From contig JAFZWN010000146.1 in the NCBI GenBank assembly GCA_017617295.1, positions 1 to 40,495 on the forward strand: a DNA stretch of 40,495 bases. Reading direction: 5' to 3'. Shown piece by piece: positions 9,330-18,211 of this stretch (positions within the stretch are counted from its first letter, which is position 1; each line of letters begins with the position of its first letter). This DNA is from Clostridiales bacterium. GTDB taxonomy: Bacteria; Bacillota; Clostridia; Saccharofermentanales; Saccharofermentanaceae. The notes beneath the pieces are model-generated. The model worked only from the letters and a program-made list of their open reading frames with translations. It was not told the DNA's origin and made no database searches. A program made the translations under genes and the position numbers.

Positions 9330-11764
9330 CAGGACCTTCCGAACCTGCCGAAGAAGCGGTCGAACCCGTCCTTACGTCCGTCAGTACCGGTATTAGCCTG
9401 AGGCTCGGGAGCTGAAACCGCCTCCTCTTCCTCCATGCGCCGGAGTTCCTTCATGGCTGCGGCTGCATTAAATCCTCTGCTCGAAGATGCTGTTGTTGAT
9501 GATGTTGTTGCCGACGGGGCTTTCTTCTTGTCATCCTTCAGCGCGGAGATCGTAGCTGCTCTGTTTACGGAAGCACTCGCGGGTCTCTTTATCGGGGCCT
9601 TGGGGGCTTTTGTATCATTAACTGCTGATGCCGGCTTAAACGGAGAGCCCGTATCCTTGGGAGCTTCATAGTAAGGAGTGAACCTGGCGACCCTGGGCGT
9701 CTCTTTCTTTTCCGCTTCGGAAGCATCGGAAGCCTTCGCATCCTCTTCCTGCTGTTTCATGGCCTGCGCCCGATTTACAGAGGCACTCTTCGGTCTCTTA
9801 ACGGGGGGCTTGAGTCCGTCGGGCGCGGAAGGAGCTGCGGGTTTGAACGGAGATGCTTCTTCCTGTACTTCAGGAAGCATGGAGAATCTGGCGACCGGAG
9901 GAACGGTATCCTTCTTGATCTCGGTAACAGGCTTCTCCTTTCTTGCCTTGGCACTCTCTCCGCTCAGATCTCTCTTTACCGGAGCAGATACTTTCTTAAA
10001 AGGCGACGCCTTGGGTTTCTCTGTCTCAACGACATCAGGGATTATCTGCGTAGCTATGGCAGGAGCAAATTCCTGATTCTTTATCCCGGCTACGAATGCA
10101 GCCGATGCGGGAGTAACATGTTCTCCCGACAGAGGGATGCTCTTACTCTCCGGGACTGCCGGCATAGTGTCCTTGATGGGCTTGGGATTGAGCTTTATCC
10201 GGTCCCTGCCGGTTTCCGTACCGGTCGTCTTGGTCTCTTCGGTCTTGGCGGCAGCCTGTGCATGGTTAACAGACGCACTCGCGGGTCTCTTCACCGGAGC
10301 TTTAGGTCCTTCCACGGAACCGGAAGACTTCATCTGTTCCCGATCGGCAGCCATCGCCTTCTTGGCAGCGATAAATGAAGCTGCGGCAGACATCGAGGCA
10401 GATGCCGAAGACGTCTTTGCCTGCGCGGCGGAACTCTCCTTCTTGGCATCAGATGCTTTCGAGGGTTCGGAAGAAGCCTTGGATGCTACAGCCTGAGCAT
10501 GATTAACGGAAGCGCTCGCAGGTCTCTTGATCGGAGCCTTGAGTCCGCTACCGGTATTTGATGAGGAAGGAGCGGAAGCCTTGGATCCCGCTGTCCTCCC
10601 GGCAGACGGAGCATTCGAGAATACCGGTCTTATAGATTCTGTATTGGATTTCTGAAGATATCCGTTTACGACCTTCGGCGCATCAGGTGCGGGTACCGGG
10701 GCAGTCTGTGTCTTTTTGCCAAAGATGTTACCGAACCCGGGAATAAAGTTAAGTGCTATCTCTCTGCCCTCCATGTCTTTCTTTTTGAGCTGTATATATC
10801 TTACTATACTTCCACCCAAAAGGAGAAGAAGCAATATCCACCAGGGGAACCCTCCTTTATCGGCTCTTACGTTCCCTGCAACTACCGGCAGCGTAGGTGT
10901 GGGAGAAGGTGTTACATCATCAGCCGTCTCTTCGGAAGATGCTTCTGTCTCATCGCTCACCGGAGCAACAACGGGAAGCACAGTATCTGTCTCTTCAGAA
11001 GTCTCTTCAGAAGTCTCCTCTGAAGATTCCGACGTTTCTTCCGAAGTCTCGTTTGATCCTTCTGATGCTGCTGTAGTCTGAGTGGTACCGGATGGCTGTG
11101 CGGGAGCAGTATCTGACGGCTGGGTGTCCGAAGGTGCCGTCTGGTCAGAAGGCGGCGCATCGGTCGTCTGAGGGACAGGCGTTGCCGTTGCCGCAGGGGC
11201 GGACGTTGCAGTCGGAGCAGGCGTAGCCGTCGCCTGTGGGGCAGATGTTGCCGTAGGTGCAGGCGTGGACGTCGCCGTAGGGGCAGGCGTTGCTGTCGGC
11301 CTCGGCGTAGCTGTGGGAGAAGGTGTCGATGTGGCAGTAGGATCAGGCGTCGGAGAAGGAGTTACCTCACGGATCGAAAAAGACATACGCTCCCTGCTCA
11401 TACCTGAAGGCGCCGTGCTTACCGACAAGCACAGATCGAAAGTAAAGTGACCGATCTCCCTGCCTTCGGGAGCGGTAACGGAATAGCCTACATACTGGCC
11501 GCCGCTCCAGGATACAGCTACGGTATAAGACCAGTCTGACTGATTCTCTACCCATGCGGCGCTTATCCGGAAATCCTCGGGGCCGAAAAAAATTATGCCG
11601 CTTGAAGCGTAATATGCGCCGGCATCGGCATCGATAACAACACCGCATACATAGCGCTCATCGGCACTGACAGTCTCAGCCGGAACTAAAGAAAAAAATA
11701 ATCCGCAGAAAAAGACAAAGCTTAACAGAACTGCTAAAAGCTTCAAACTTCTCTTTTTAACCAC
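9329..11764 (-). CDS. Bitopic Ser/Thr/Pro-rich membrane protein with repeated cytoplasmic KRPASASVN motif
   Basis: I do not recognise this 811-residue protein as a named family. It starts with GTG at 11764; no ATG start exists before residue ~120. A GGGGGG run lies about 8 bases upstream. The order is: signal peptide (1-33, ending around VSA); a small extracellular beta-like domain (about 35-135); an extended TP/AP linker (ATATPAPTATSAP-like, about 137-215); a Glu/Ser/Thr stretch (SEETSEE repeats); one membrane helix (WWILLLLLLGGSIVRYI, about 305-325); then about 480 cytoplasmic residues rich in Ala, Ser, Lys and Pro. The tail carries four copies of [KP]xPxKRPxSASVN[HR]A (near residues 408, 488, 653, 721), a degenerate APVKRD near 600, and several SPFKP blocks. 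It heads an operon with an SDR and an ABC-F protein. A scaffold or surface-sensing role is speculation. Confidence 0.85.
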   Translation of the reverse strand: MVKKRSLKLLAVLLSFVFFCGLFFSLVPAETVSADERYVCGVVIDADAGAYYASSGIIFFGPEDFRISAAWVENQSDWSYTVAVSWSGGQYVGYSVTAPEGREIGHFTFDLCLSVSTAPSGMSRERMSFSIREVTPSPTPDPTATSTPSPTATPRPTATPAPTATSTPAPTATSAPQATATPAPTATSAPAATATPVPQTTDAPPSDQTAPSDTQPSDTAPAQPSGTTQTTAASEGSNETSEETSESSEETSEETSEETDTVLPVVAPVSDETEASSEETADDVTPSPTPTLPVVAGNVRADKGGFPWWILLLLLLGGSIVRYIQLKKKDMEGREIALNFIPGFGNIFGKKTQTAPVPAPDAPKVVNGYLQKSNTESIRPVFSNAPSAGRTAGSKASAPSSSNTGSGLKAPIKRPASASVNHAQAVASKASSEPSKASDAKKESSAAQAKTSSASASMSAAASFIAAKKAMAADREQMKSSGSVEGPKAPVKRPASASVNHAQAAAKTEETKTTGTETGRDRIKLNPKPIKDTMPAVPESKSIPLSGEHVTPASAAFVAGIKNQEFAPAIATQIIPDVVETEKPKASPFKKVSAPVKRDLSGESAKARKEKPVTEIKKDTVPPVARFSMLPEVQEEASPFKPAAPSAPDGLKPPVKRPKSASVNRAQAMKQQEEDAKASDASEAEKKETPRVARFTPYYEAPKDTGSPFKPASAVNDTKAPKAPIKRPASASVNRAATISALKDDKKKAPSATTSSTTASSSRGFNAAAAMKELRRMEEEEAVSAPEPQANTGTDGRKDGFDRFFGRFGRS
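11187..11350 (-). repeat. Degenerate TP/AP-coding repeat in the 811-residue membrane protein
   Basis: An imperfect repeat of GCAGGCGTTGCCGTCGG-like units encodes the TATPAPTATSAP wall-spanning linker. Copies differ at wobble positions, so selection at protein level is likely. Confidence 0.7.
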
Positions 11765-11811
11765 AACCTCGGCCCCCCGAAACGAATAATGATATTCGAC
11801 CTATTAGAAAG

Positions 11812-11820
11812 ATTATAACA
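11812..11820 (-). promoter_or_regulatory. Extended -10 promoter of the membrane protein-SDR-ABC-F operon
   Basis: The minus strand reads TGTTATAAT, an extended -10 (TGnTATAAT), about 47 bases before the GTG start. There is no good -35. Two dyads lie just upstream (GATACT-TTG-AGTATC at 11839-11853 and TTAAC-ATCC-GTTAA at 11857-11870); the first overlaps the -35 position. Confidence 0.5.
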
Positions 11821-12059
11821 AGTCTGCAGGTAAAATGCGATACTTTGAGTATCAAATTAACATCCGTTAACCTGCTGCTACATAAGGATCCGCATGGAAA
11901 ATATCACCATCGGTTGACAGATATTACCCCTGTTTGAGGACCCTGAAGATTCTCATAATAGATCAATTCAGCGATTTGCAAAACTGGAAATAATCCACGC
12001 AAAAATAGAATATTTCTATATCAGCACATTTTGAAATGAAAATCATTTACAAAGAGGCA
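11821..12059. other. Intergenic stretch between cellulase end and membrane-protein promoter
   Basis: I found no convincing gene here. It holds two short inverted repeats next to the promoter at 11812 and a weak AT-rich hairpin at 12005-12019 past the cellulase stop. The composition is markedly more AT-rich than the flanking genes. A lone TTGACA at about 11916 has no matching -10 at 16-18 bases. Confidence 0.5.
12001..12019 (-). terminator. Possible weak terminator after the GH5 cellulase
   Basis: On the minus strand ATAGAA-ATA-TTCTAT is followed by TTTT. The stem is only six base pairs, mostly A/T, so intrinsic termination would be weak. Confidence 0.3.
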
Positions 12060-14081
12060 TCAGACCTGACTGTCTTTTCTGTTTCCGCTCCTCTGACCGA
12101 GCATAAATACTATTATGCCGCCAAAAGCGACTGCCGCTATGATCAAAACGGCGATCACGGCCCTGAAAGCAGTCTTAAGAGGATCCTTATTAACAGTCAG
12201 TTCTTCAGAAGGCTGCTCGGGAACAAATATGGTCGTAGACTGATCGGAAGGTGAGGAGGACGCGGATGTCCCGGGCTGATCTGTTTCTTCGCCGGTATCC
12301 GTGGTCTGCTCTTCGGAAGAAGAGACTTCTGAAGATTCGGCAGTCTCATTTAAGACAGGGGTGATAACATCTCCGGACCATTCTCCGAGAGATATCCCGT
12401 TAGTTCCGAGAGGCACCTCATGATCCAGACCTATAAAGTTGCCGTCCTCATCCTGCCACAGGACTTCTCTGACAAACTCATACTTCTCCGTATCCCAGGT
12501 AACGAAGTCATCCGTCACGAGTCCGCCGGTATCTCCGGAATTGGCATTATAGCACCAGAATGTGTGGTTCAGTCCGTGCTCGGCTATAAGCTGGCGCATA
12601 TACTGCATCCAGGTCAGATTGTCTTCGGTCATGAAGCCGCCCCACTCGCCTATCAGAAGAGGCGCGATCTGCTGCTCGTCTATATAGAGCCAGGAGTCTT
12701 CCCAGTAATCATCGATAAGGGATCTGTATGTAAATCCTCCCTCGAACCAGGGCTGGGCATATACGGCAGGGCCGTAATCATGAGGGGAATATACGATCTG
12801 GGCGTTACGCTCATCAGAACCGAAGTCGATGGGATAGTCCGCTACCGCCCTGAGGTTGCCGCCCCACCAGGAATAATAGTAATCCTCATCATCTGTCGAG
12901 GTAAAGTCGTTGGTAACGGGATCGATCGGATAGATCTCTATCCCTTCTATGACGATAAGGGCATGCGGATTGTTATCCAGGATGATGTTGCCCGCACGCT
13001 CGGCCGCATATCTCCAGTTGTTGTCATCCGTCGAGCCGTTCCAAATCGCACGCTCGGACTCGGATGCCTTGCCGTGAGGCTCGTTCTTGAGATCATAGGC
13101 TATTATCGTATCGTTATTGGCATATCTTTGCGATACCCAATCAAGAGCCTCAAAGTACTGTTCTTCCGTAAAATCGGATGAATACCATAAAGGAGCCATA
13201 TGCCCCATGGCGTCCGTTCTTACGCTGTGGATATCGAGCATTACCTTGATGCCGTTGGCCTCGCATATCGACAGTACATAGTCCCATATCTCCAGGCTGT
13301 TCATGGATTCGAGCTCGGAATTATATGCATGATTGTAGTTTGCTTCCGGATACTGTCCGTTCTTCCACTGCAAGAGAAGTTCGGCGCTTATCGGAACTCT
13401 CATAAGATTAAATCCGTGGTCGGCTATGCCTTCGAGAGCTTCCCTCAGGTTACAGTTCCATACTCCGTCAAACAGATTGGATCCCGTGTTATACCCGAAC
13501 CAGGAAAGACCCGTCAGCCACACTTCGTTTCCGTTCATGTCGAGTATCCTGTCTCCGTCGGTCGTGAGCCAGTCGTCTCCCTGTACGGCATTGCTCTCAA
13601 TGACAGGTCTTTGGGGAGCTGAGGTGGTTTCCGGAGATGATCCTCCGTTATCTCCGCCTCCTCCGTTACCGCCTGAAGAGGATGCCTCATGCGTCCCCGA
13701 GCCTTCGACCGAGATAAGTGAAGCTCCGGTTATCCCGGAACCTTCGACCTGGATACCGACATTACTGTCAAAGCCCCAGAAGTTAGGACCTGATGCCGAC
13801 ACAACTGCCGTTACCCTGTTCCCGTCTATGGTGTAGGTATCAAAGCCCCAGCCTGAAGCAGATGTGACGGTGCCCTGGAATTCGACAACTACCGTAATAG
13901 TCTCATAACCGCTGCAGCCTGACAGATCGATGGTTATCTGCCCGCCGGTCCCCCAGGGGTTCACATCGTTCACTTCACCGGTCGCTTCGGCGGAAACGAT
14001 CGCTTCCGGAGCGCACAAAACTGCCATGGTAAATGCCATGGCAGCAGTAAGTATCAACGATGTGATCTTTTTAAACTTCAT
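12060..14081 (-). CDS. Membrane-anchored GH5 endoglucanase (cellulase) with N-terminal binding-like domain
   Basis: This 673-residue secreted enzyme hydrolyses beta-1,4-glucan. A signal peptide (1-~32) is followed by a beta-rich domain with exposed Trp (WGFDTY, NFWGFD; about 36-130) that looks like a carbohydrate-binding module, then a Gly/Ser linker. The GH5 catalytic domain spans roughly 165-565; the proton donor is E334 in LKNEPHG and the nucleophile E479 in IGEWGG. The start (RILDMNGNEVWLTG, WFGYNTG) resembles subfamily GH5_1. A Ser/Thr/Glu linker leads to a C-terminal membrane helix (AVIAVLIIAAVAFGGIIVFML) and a short basic tail, so the enzyme should stay on the cell. No dockerin is present. 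Its ATG overlaps the stop of the phenylacetate-CoA ligase gene (TAATG) and has no good ribosome binding site, so translation is probably coupled. Confidence 0.93.
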   Translation of the reverse strand: MKFKKITSLILTAAMAFTMAVLCAPEAIVSAEATGEVNDVNPWGTGGQITIDLSGCSGYETITVVVEFQGTVTSASGWGFDTYTIDGNRVTAVVSASGPNFWGFDSNVGIQVEGSGITGASLISVEGSGTHEASSSGGNGGGGDNGGSSPETTSAPQRPVIESNAVQGDDWLTTDGDRILDMNGNEVWLTGLSWFGYNTGSNLFDGVWNCNLREALEGIADHGFNLMRVPISAELLLQWKNGQYPEANYNHAYNSELESMNSLEIWDYVLSICEANGIKVMLDIHSVRTDAMGHMAPLWYSSDFTEEQYFEALDWVSQRYANNDTIIAYDLKNEPHGKASESERAIWNGSTDDNNWRYAAERAGNIILDNNPHALIVIEGIEIYPIDPVTNDFTSTDDEDYYYSWWGGNLRAVADYPIDFGSDERNAQIVYSPHDYGPAVYAQPWFEGGFTYRSLIDDYWEDSWLYIDEQQIAPLLIGEWGGFMTEDNLTWMQYMRQLIAEHGLNHTFWCYNANSGDTGGLVTDDFVTWDTEKYEFVREVLWQDEDGNFIGLDHEVPLGTNGISLGEWSGDVITPVLNETAESSEVSSSEEQTTDTGEETDQPGTSASSSPSDQSTTIFVPEQPSEELTVNKDPLKTAFRAVIAVLIIAAVAFGGIIVFMLGQRSGNRKDSQV

Positions 14082-15403
14082 TACTTTTTGAATCTTGAAT
14101 CTATGACTCTGACCATCTTTCCTTCGGATCTCGGAAGGCTTCTGGGCTCAACGAGCTGTACCTTCGCATGGATACCGGTCATCGATGCGATATCGCCTTC
14201 GATAGACTTTGTAAGTTTCTCGAGTCCCTTCATGGTATCCGGGAAGAGTCCGGGGTTAAGCTCGATCTTGACCGTAAGCACATCGAGGTTATTGATCCTG
14301 TCAACATAGATCATGTAGTGGGGAAGTACTTCGTTATACTTCATTACGCATGCCTCGATCTGAGTCGGGAATACATTAACGCCTCTTATGATGAGCATGT
14401 CATCGGCTCTGCCCGTGATCTTCTCGATCCTGGGTGTCGTTCTTCCGCATGCGCACTTGCCGTAGTGTATACGTGTAAGATCATGCGTATTGTACCTGAT
14501 CATGGGAACGCCTTCCTTGAGAAGGGAAGAGAATACGAGCTCGCCCATCTCGCCTTCGGGAAGGACCTTTCCCGTCTCGGGATCTACGATCTCAGGCCAG
14601 AACAGGTCAGACTGGATATGGATCATGTCGTCGCAGTGTACGCACGAGCAGCCTACACCGGGTCCTACGATCTCGGTAAGTCCGTAGATATCGAATGCGG
14701 TAAGTCCGCTCCTGCTCTCGATCTGATCCTTCATCTCCTTTGTCCAGGCTTCTGCTCCGAAGAATCCGCAGCGGAGATTAAGCTCGCTCTTGTCGACGCC
14801 ATTCTTATCCATGGTATCGATGATGTGGAGCATATATGTGGGAGTACAGCAGATAGCCTCAGGCTTCCACTCCGTAAGGATCTGGATCTGACGTGCCGTA
14901 TTGCCGCCCGATACGGGAATGGCAACGGACCCGAACTTCTGGCATGCAAAGTGGGGGCCGAGGCCTCCGGTGAAAAGGCCGTAACCGTAGGCGATATGTA
15001 CGAGATCGCCCTTCTTCATGCCGCCCATGGCGAAAGATCTGCAGAGAGCTTCCGACCACAGATCAACATCATTGGCCGTGTAGCCTACGACCTTCATCTT
15101 GCCGGTAGTTCCGGATGAGGCATGGAATCGTACGAGTTCCTCCCTGGGAACTGCAAGAGTCCCGAACGGATAGTTATCCCTGAAGTCGAGCTTATCGGTA
15201 AAGGGAAGTTTCTCGATATCATCGATGCCCCTGATATCGTCGGGAGTTACGCCCGCATTATCCAGTTTTGCCTTGTAGTAAGGGACTCTGTCATATGTGC
15301 GCCTTACCGCATCTACAAGTCTTTTTCCGACGAGCTCTCTTCTCTCGTCCTCGCTCATGCATTCATGCTTTTCATCCCAGATGAATGTCTCGATATCAGC
15401 CAT
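14081..15403 (-). CDS. paaK: Phenylacetate-CoA ligase
   Basis: This 440-residue adenylate-forming enzyme activates phenylacetate or a similar aryl acid to the CoA thioester, through an acyl-AMP. The P-loop is SSGTTGKMKV (about 95-104); YGLTEIVGPGVG is the conserved core motif A5; the C-terminal lid has RADDMLIIRGVNVFP. A Cys-rich patch (CSCVHCDD, KCACGRTTPR) is common in anaerobe homologues and may bind a metal. Length fits PaaK. AGGAGA lies 7 bases before the ATG. It lies 17 bases after the dCMP deaminase gene and overlaps the cellulase start by one base. In anaerobes such enzymes often work next to indolepyruvate oxidoreductase in aromatic amino acid metabolism, but no such genes are near. 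Confidence 0.92.
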   Translation of the reverse strand: MADIETFIWDEKHECMSEDERRELVGKRLVDAVRRTYDRVPYYKAKLDNAGVTPDDIRGIDDIEKLPFTDKLDFRDNYPFGTLAVPREELVRFHASSGTTGKMKVVGYTANDVDLWSEALCRSFAMGGMKKGDLVHIAYGYGLFTGGLGPHFACQKFGSVAIPVSGGNTARQIQILTEWKPEAICCTPTYMLHIIDTMDKNGVDKSELNLRCGFFGAEAWTKEMKDQIESRSGLTAFDIYGLTEIVGPGVGCSCVHCDDMIHIQSDLFWPEIVDPETGKVLPEGEMGELVFSSLLKEGVPMIRYNTHDLTRIHYGKCACGRTTPRIEKITGRADDMLIIRGVNVFPTQIEACVMKYNEVLPHYMIYVDRINNLDVLTVKIELNPGLFPDTMKGLEKLTKSIEGDIASMTGIHAKVQLVEPRSLPRSEGKMVRVIDSRFKK

Positions 15404-15420
15404 AATGGTCTCTCCTTGGT

Positions 15421-15906
15421 TTATACTTGCAGATCGATCTGCCTTCCGGTCGATCTGTACTGTGTGTATTTTACTCCCGCAGCTTCAAGCATACGCCTCG
15501 CCGCAGCCGCGCTCTCGGTATCGTGATATTTGTCGCTGTCGTAGATAACTTCCTTGATGCCCTTCTGTATAAGAGCCTTTGTACATCCTTCGCAGGGAAA
15601 CAGGGTGACATATACCCTGTTGTTCCTCAGATCGGCCGTTCCGCAGTTTAAGATGGCATTAAGCTCGGCATGACAGACATAGGCATACTTCGTGTCGTAT
15701 GTGCCGCCTTCTCTCTCCCATGGAAAATCGTCATCGGAACAGCCTTTGGGAAGTCCGTTATATCCGATCGTCATTATACGGTTATCTTCATTGACTATGC
15801 AGGCACCGACCTGTGTATTGGGGTCTTTGCTCCTCATGGCAGCCAGCTTGGCAACACCCATAAAATACTCATCCCAGGTGATGTAATCTTCTCTCTTGCC
15901 TGCCAT
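15421..15906 (-). CDS. Deoxycytidylate (dCMP) deaminase
   Basis: This 161-residue zinc enzyme deaminates dCMP to dUMP for dTMP synthesis. The zinc ligands and catalytic Glu are visible: H79-A-E81 and P-C105-E-G-C108. The N-terminal block with QVGACIV, GYNGLPKG and FPWER is typical of dCMP deaminases (ComEB type) rather than cytidine deaminases. A GGAGG lies 9 bases before the ATG. It is the third gene of the ddl-to-cellulase run. Length is normal for the family. Confidence 0.95.
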   Translation of the reverse strand: MAGKREDYITWDEYFMGVAKLAAMRSKDPNTQVGACIVNEDNRIMTIGYNGLPKGCSDDDFPWEREGGTYDTKYAYVCHAELNAILNCGTADLRNNRVYVTLFPCEGCTKALIQKGIKEVIYDSDKYHDTESAAAARRMLEAAGVKYTQYRSTGRQIDLQV

Positions 15907-15938
15907 GTGCGGGAACCTCCTGATAGTGATCGGAATGA

Positions 15939-17168
15939 TTATACCCCACAGATGCCGTTTACGGCAATAAAAGCTTCGCTCATCGCAGCCTGAAGATTAT
16001 ATCCTCCGCTTATCCCGTCAACATCGATCATCTCGCCTATCAGATATAGACCCTTGTGCTTTTTGGATTCCATCGTTTCTCTCATGAGTTCTTTGCAGGT
16101 GATCCCGCCTCTTGTCACATAGGCATCCTCAAATGACGGAGCCCCGATGGACAGCCCGAGGTGCTTCAGTTCCCTAACGCAGGCCTTCCTGTGTGCTCTC
16201 CTGCTTTCTGACGCATATATTCCCGAGACTCCGGCTCTATGCCCGAGTCCGGCCGCTACGGATGAAGGCACATACTTTCCCATTAGCGTAGTGAGCTTGG
16301 CATTTCCCTTGTTAAGTATCTCCTCAGCGAGTTCCGAATCAAGTTCGGTCTCGTTCCTTCCCGGAGTAAAATCCAGTTCTATCCAGCCGTCCCGGGATCC
16401 GATATCCCTCGGTATCTCACGGCTCAGTTCTCTTATTGCAGGTCCTGACAATCCCTTATGGGTGAAGAGCACCTCTCCTTCCCCGCTCGCTCTCTTTTTG
16501 GAATCATAATAGAGCGATGCTCCGGCCGGGACCGACACGCCTGCAAGTGATGAAGTAAAGGCACGGTCCTTTTCGCCGACCTCTATCCCGGTAAGGGCCG
16601 GGATAAGCTCCGTCATATCGTGACCGAGATCTGTTGCCAGTCTGTATCCCGATCCGTCGGAACCGGTCTTCGGGAATGAATTACCGCCCGTGGCAAGGAT
16701 CAGGCTGTCAAAGATCTTTTTTTCTCCCTTTTTGGAAGTAACTTCGAACCGTTCTCCGATCCGGTCTATCTTTATACAGTCAAAACCCGTAGTGATATTC
16801 TCTTTGCCGATATACGAGATCATCGCATCGAGTATGGTCTTTGACTTGTCTGATACCGGAAACATCCTGTTATTGTCTTCTTCCTTAAGGGGAACATGAA
16901 GTTCGTTCTCCAGGAAAGCGACGGCATCTTCGGGCGTAAAGGAACTTATCGCCCTGTAGATAAAGTTACCCGCTTCGTGATAACCGTTCTTGAGATCCGC
17001 CGGGGTTTTTCTGTTTGTGATATTACATCTGCCGTGACCTGTCAGAAGGAATTTCCTGCCGACACGGCCGCCCTTCTCCAGTATCTCGAAAGAAACCTTC
17101 TTTCCGGAAAGAAAGCATGCGGCAAAAAGGCCTGCCGCCCCTCCCCCTACGATACCGACTTTTGTCAT
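15939..17168 (-). CDS. HI0933-family NAD(P)/FAD-dependent oxidoreductase
   Basis: This flavoprotein of 409 residues has an N-terminal FAD-binding Rossmann motif (VGIVGGGAAGLFAA), the family block GRKFLLTGHGRCNITN, and the C-terminal YNLQAAMSEA block with GEMIDVDG. These are hallmarks of the HI0933/BaiN-like family. I chose the ATG at 17168 because it overlaps the ddl stop as ATGA; the upstream alternative at 17207 is a TTG with a 43-base overlap. The physiological substrate is not known; the family includes a bile acid reductase in some Clostridia, but conserved genomic copies are widespread and probably have another role. Confidence 0.92.
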   Translation of the reverse strand: MTKVGIVGGGAAGLFAACFLSGKKVSFEILEKGGRVGRKFLLTGHGRCNITNRKTPADLKNGYHEAGNFIYRAISSFTPEDAVAFLENELHVPLKEEDNNRMFPVSDKSKTILDAMISYIGKENITTGFDCIKIDRIGERFEVTSKKGEKKIFDSLILATGGNSFPKTGSDGSGYRLATDLGHDMTELIPALTGIEVGEKDRAFTSSLAGVSVPAGASLYYDSKKRASGEGEVLFTHKGLSGPAIRELSREIPRDIGSRDGWIELDFTPGRNETELDSELAEEILNKGNAKLTTLMGKYVPSSVAAGLGHRAGVSGIYASESRRAHRKACVRELKHLGLSIGAPSFEDAYVTRGGITCKELMRETMESKKHKGLYLIGEMIDVDGISGGYNLQAAMSEAFIAVNGICGV

Positions 17169-18211
17169 ACGGTGGTCTTTCCCGAAGACAATGCGATCCT
17201 CTCGCAAAGATCTTCATAACCTATTCCGGCGGCTGCCGCCGCTTCGGGAACAAGACTGGTATTTGTCATTCCGGGCAGATTATTGGCTTCAATAAACCAG
17301 AATTCGCTCTTCTCCTCTATATAGATCATGTCGATCCTGCCGTAAGAACTCATCCTGAGGCAGGAGAAGATATCCTCCGCGACCTTTTGCGCTTTAGCTG
17401 TATCCTCGGGGCTGATAGGAGCAGGACAGATATGATCCGTGAGCCCCGCCTGATACTTATTCTTATAATCATAGAATCCGACATGCGGTCTGATCTCTAT
17501 TATTGGAAGCGCCTTTCCTCCGAGGACGCCGACCGTTATCTCGCGTCCCTTGATGAACTGCTCGACAAGAACGAGGGTATCATACGAAGACGCAAACTTT
17601 ATGGCTTGCTCAAGTTCATCCTCAGTCTTTACGACTGATACGCCGCAGCTGCTTCCGCAGTCGAGAGGCTTAACGACGCAGGGGATCCCGATCTCTTTAA
17701 GGATCCTCTCCCTTGTTATATCCTTGGCATCCGCCGTGAACCATTTCGCGGTCTTGAAGCCGGCTCCCTGGGCCAGGGACTTCGAAAGATCCTTATCCAT
17801 GGCAACGACGCATCCTATATAATTACAACCCGTATACTTTATCCCGTATGCATCAAGGACAGCCTGGACCTGACCGTTCTCGCCGTGAGAACCGTGAAGC
17901 CCCAGGAACGTGACATCCGAGCTCTTACAGATATCGACTACACGCGGACCGAGCCACTCGGCCCTTCCTCCGTGCTCCGCGATAACGGAAGCCAGATCGG
18001 GCTCACATTCGGGAATATCATATTCAAAAAGGTTATCTGTACCTTTCCTGAAAAGCGAATCGATATCGGTATCCTCCTCAATGCCGTCATAAAGATCGAC
18101 TACGGCGACCTCATGACCCTTTGAGAGAAGGGCATTCGCTATAAGACTTGACGATTTCTTTGAAACATCTCTTTCAGGGCTTAAGCCGCCCGCAAGTACA
18201 GTGATCTTCAT
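17165..18211 (-). CDS. ddl: D-alanine--D-alanine ligase
   Basis: This ATP-grasp ligase of 348 residues joins two D-Ala for peptidoglycan precursors in the cytoplasm. Motifs are LHGSHGENGQVQ, VVKPLDCGSSCGVS (ATP-binding loop), EQFIKGREITVGV and the C-terminal FIEANNLPGMT, in which Glu and Asn bind Mg. The ATG at 18211 is set by GGAGGA 6 bases upstream and by MKITVLAGG being the natural beginning; a longer frame to 18265 lacks support. The Cys in GSSCG and the HGSHGE loop differ from the canonical HGxxGE/GSSxG forms, so a specialised paralogue is possible. It is the first gene of the five-gene run that ends with the cellulase. Confidence 0.93.
   Translation of the reverse strand: MKITVLAGGLSPERDVSKKSSSLIANALLSKGHEVAVVDLYDGIEEDTDIDSLFRKGTDNLFEYDIPECEPDLASVIAEHGGRAEWLGPRVVDICKSSDVTFLGLHGSHGENGQVQAVLDAYGIKYTGCNYIGCVVAMDKDLSKSLAQGAGFKTAKWFTADAKDITRERILKEIGIPCVVKPLDCGSSCGVSVVKTEDELEQAIKFASSYDTLVLVEQFIKGREITVGVLGGKALPIIEIRPHVGFYDYKNKYQAGLTDHICPAPISPEDTAKAQKVAEDIFSCLRMSSYGRIDMIYIEEKSEFWFIEANNLPGMTNTSLVPEAAAAAGIGYEDLCERIALSSGKTTV

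Noticed and set aside
11916..11921. TTGACA as a -35 box on the plus strand
   Set aside because: No -10 box at a usable distance and no plus-strand gene follows.
12420..13181. Plus-strand frame of 253 residues
   Set aside because: Antisense to the GH5 catalytic domain; the opposite strand has clear catalytic motifs.
14168..15118. Plus-strand frame of 316 residues
   Set aside because: Fully antisense to paaK, with no recognisable motif and no binding site.
17169..17207. Longer start for the HI0933-type flavoprotein
   Set aside because: It would use TTG and overlap ddl by 43 bases, while the ATG at 17168 gives a standard ATGA overlap and begins just before the FAD motif.
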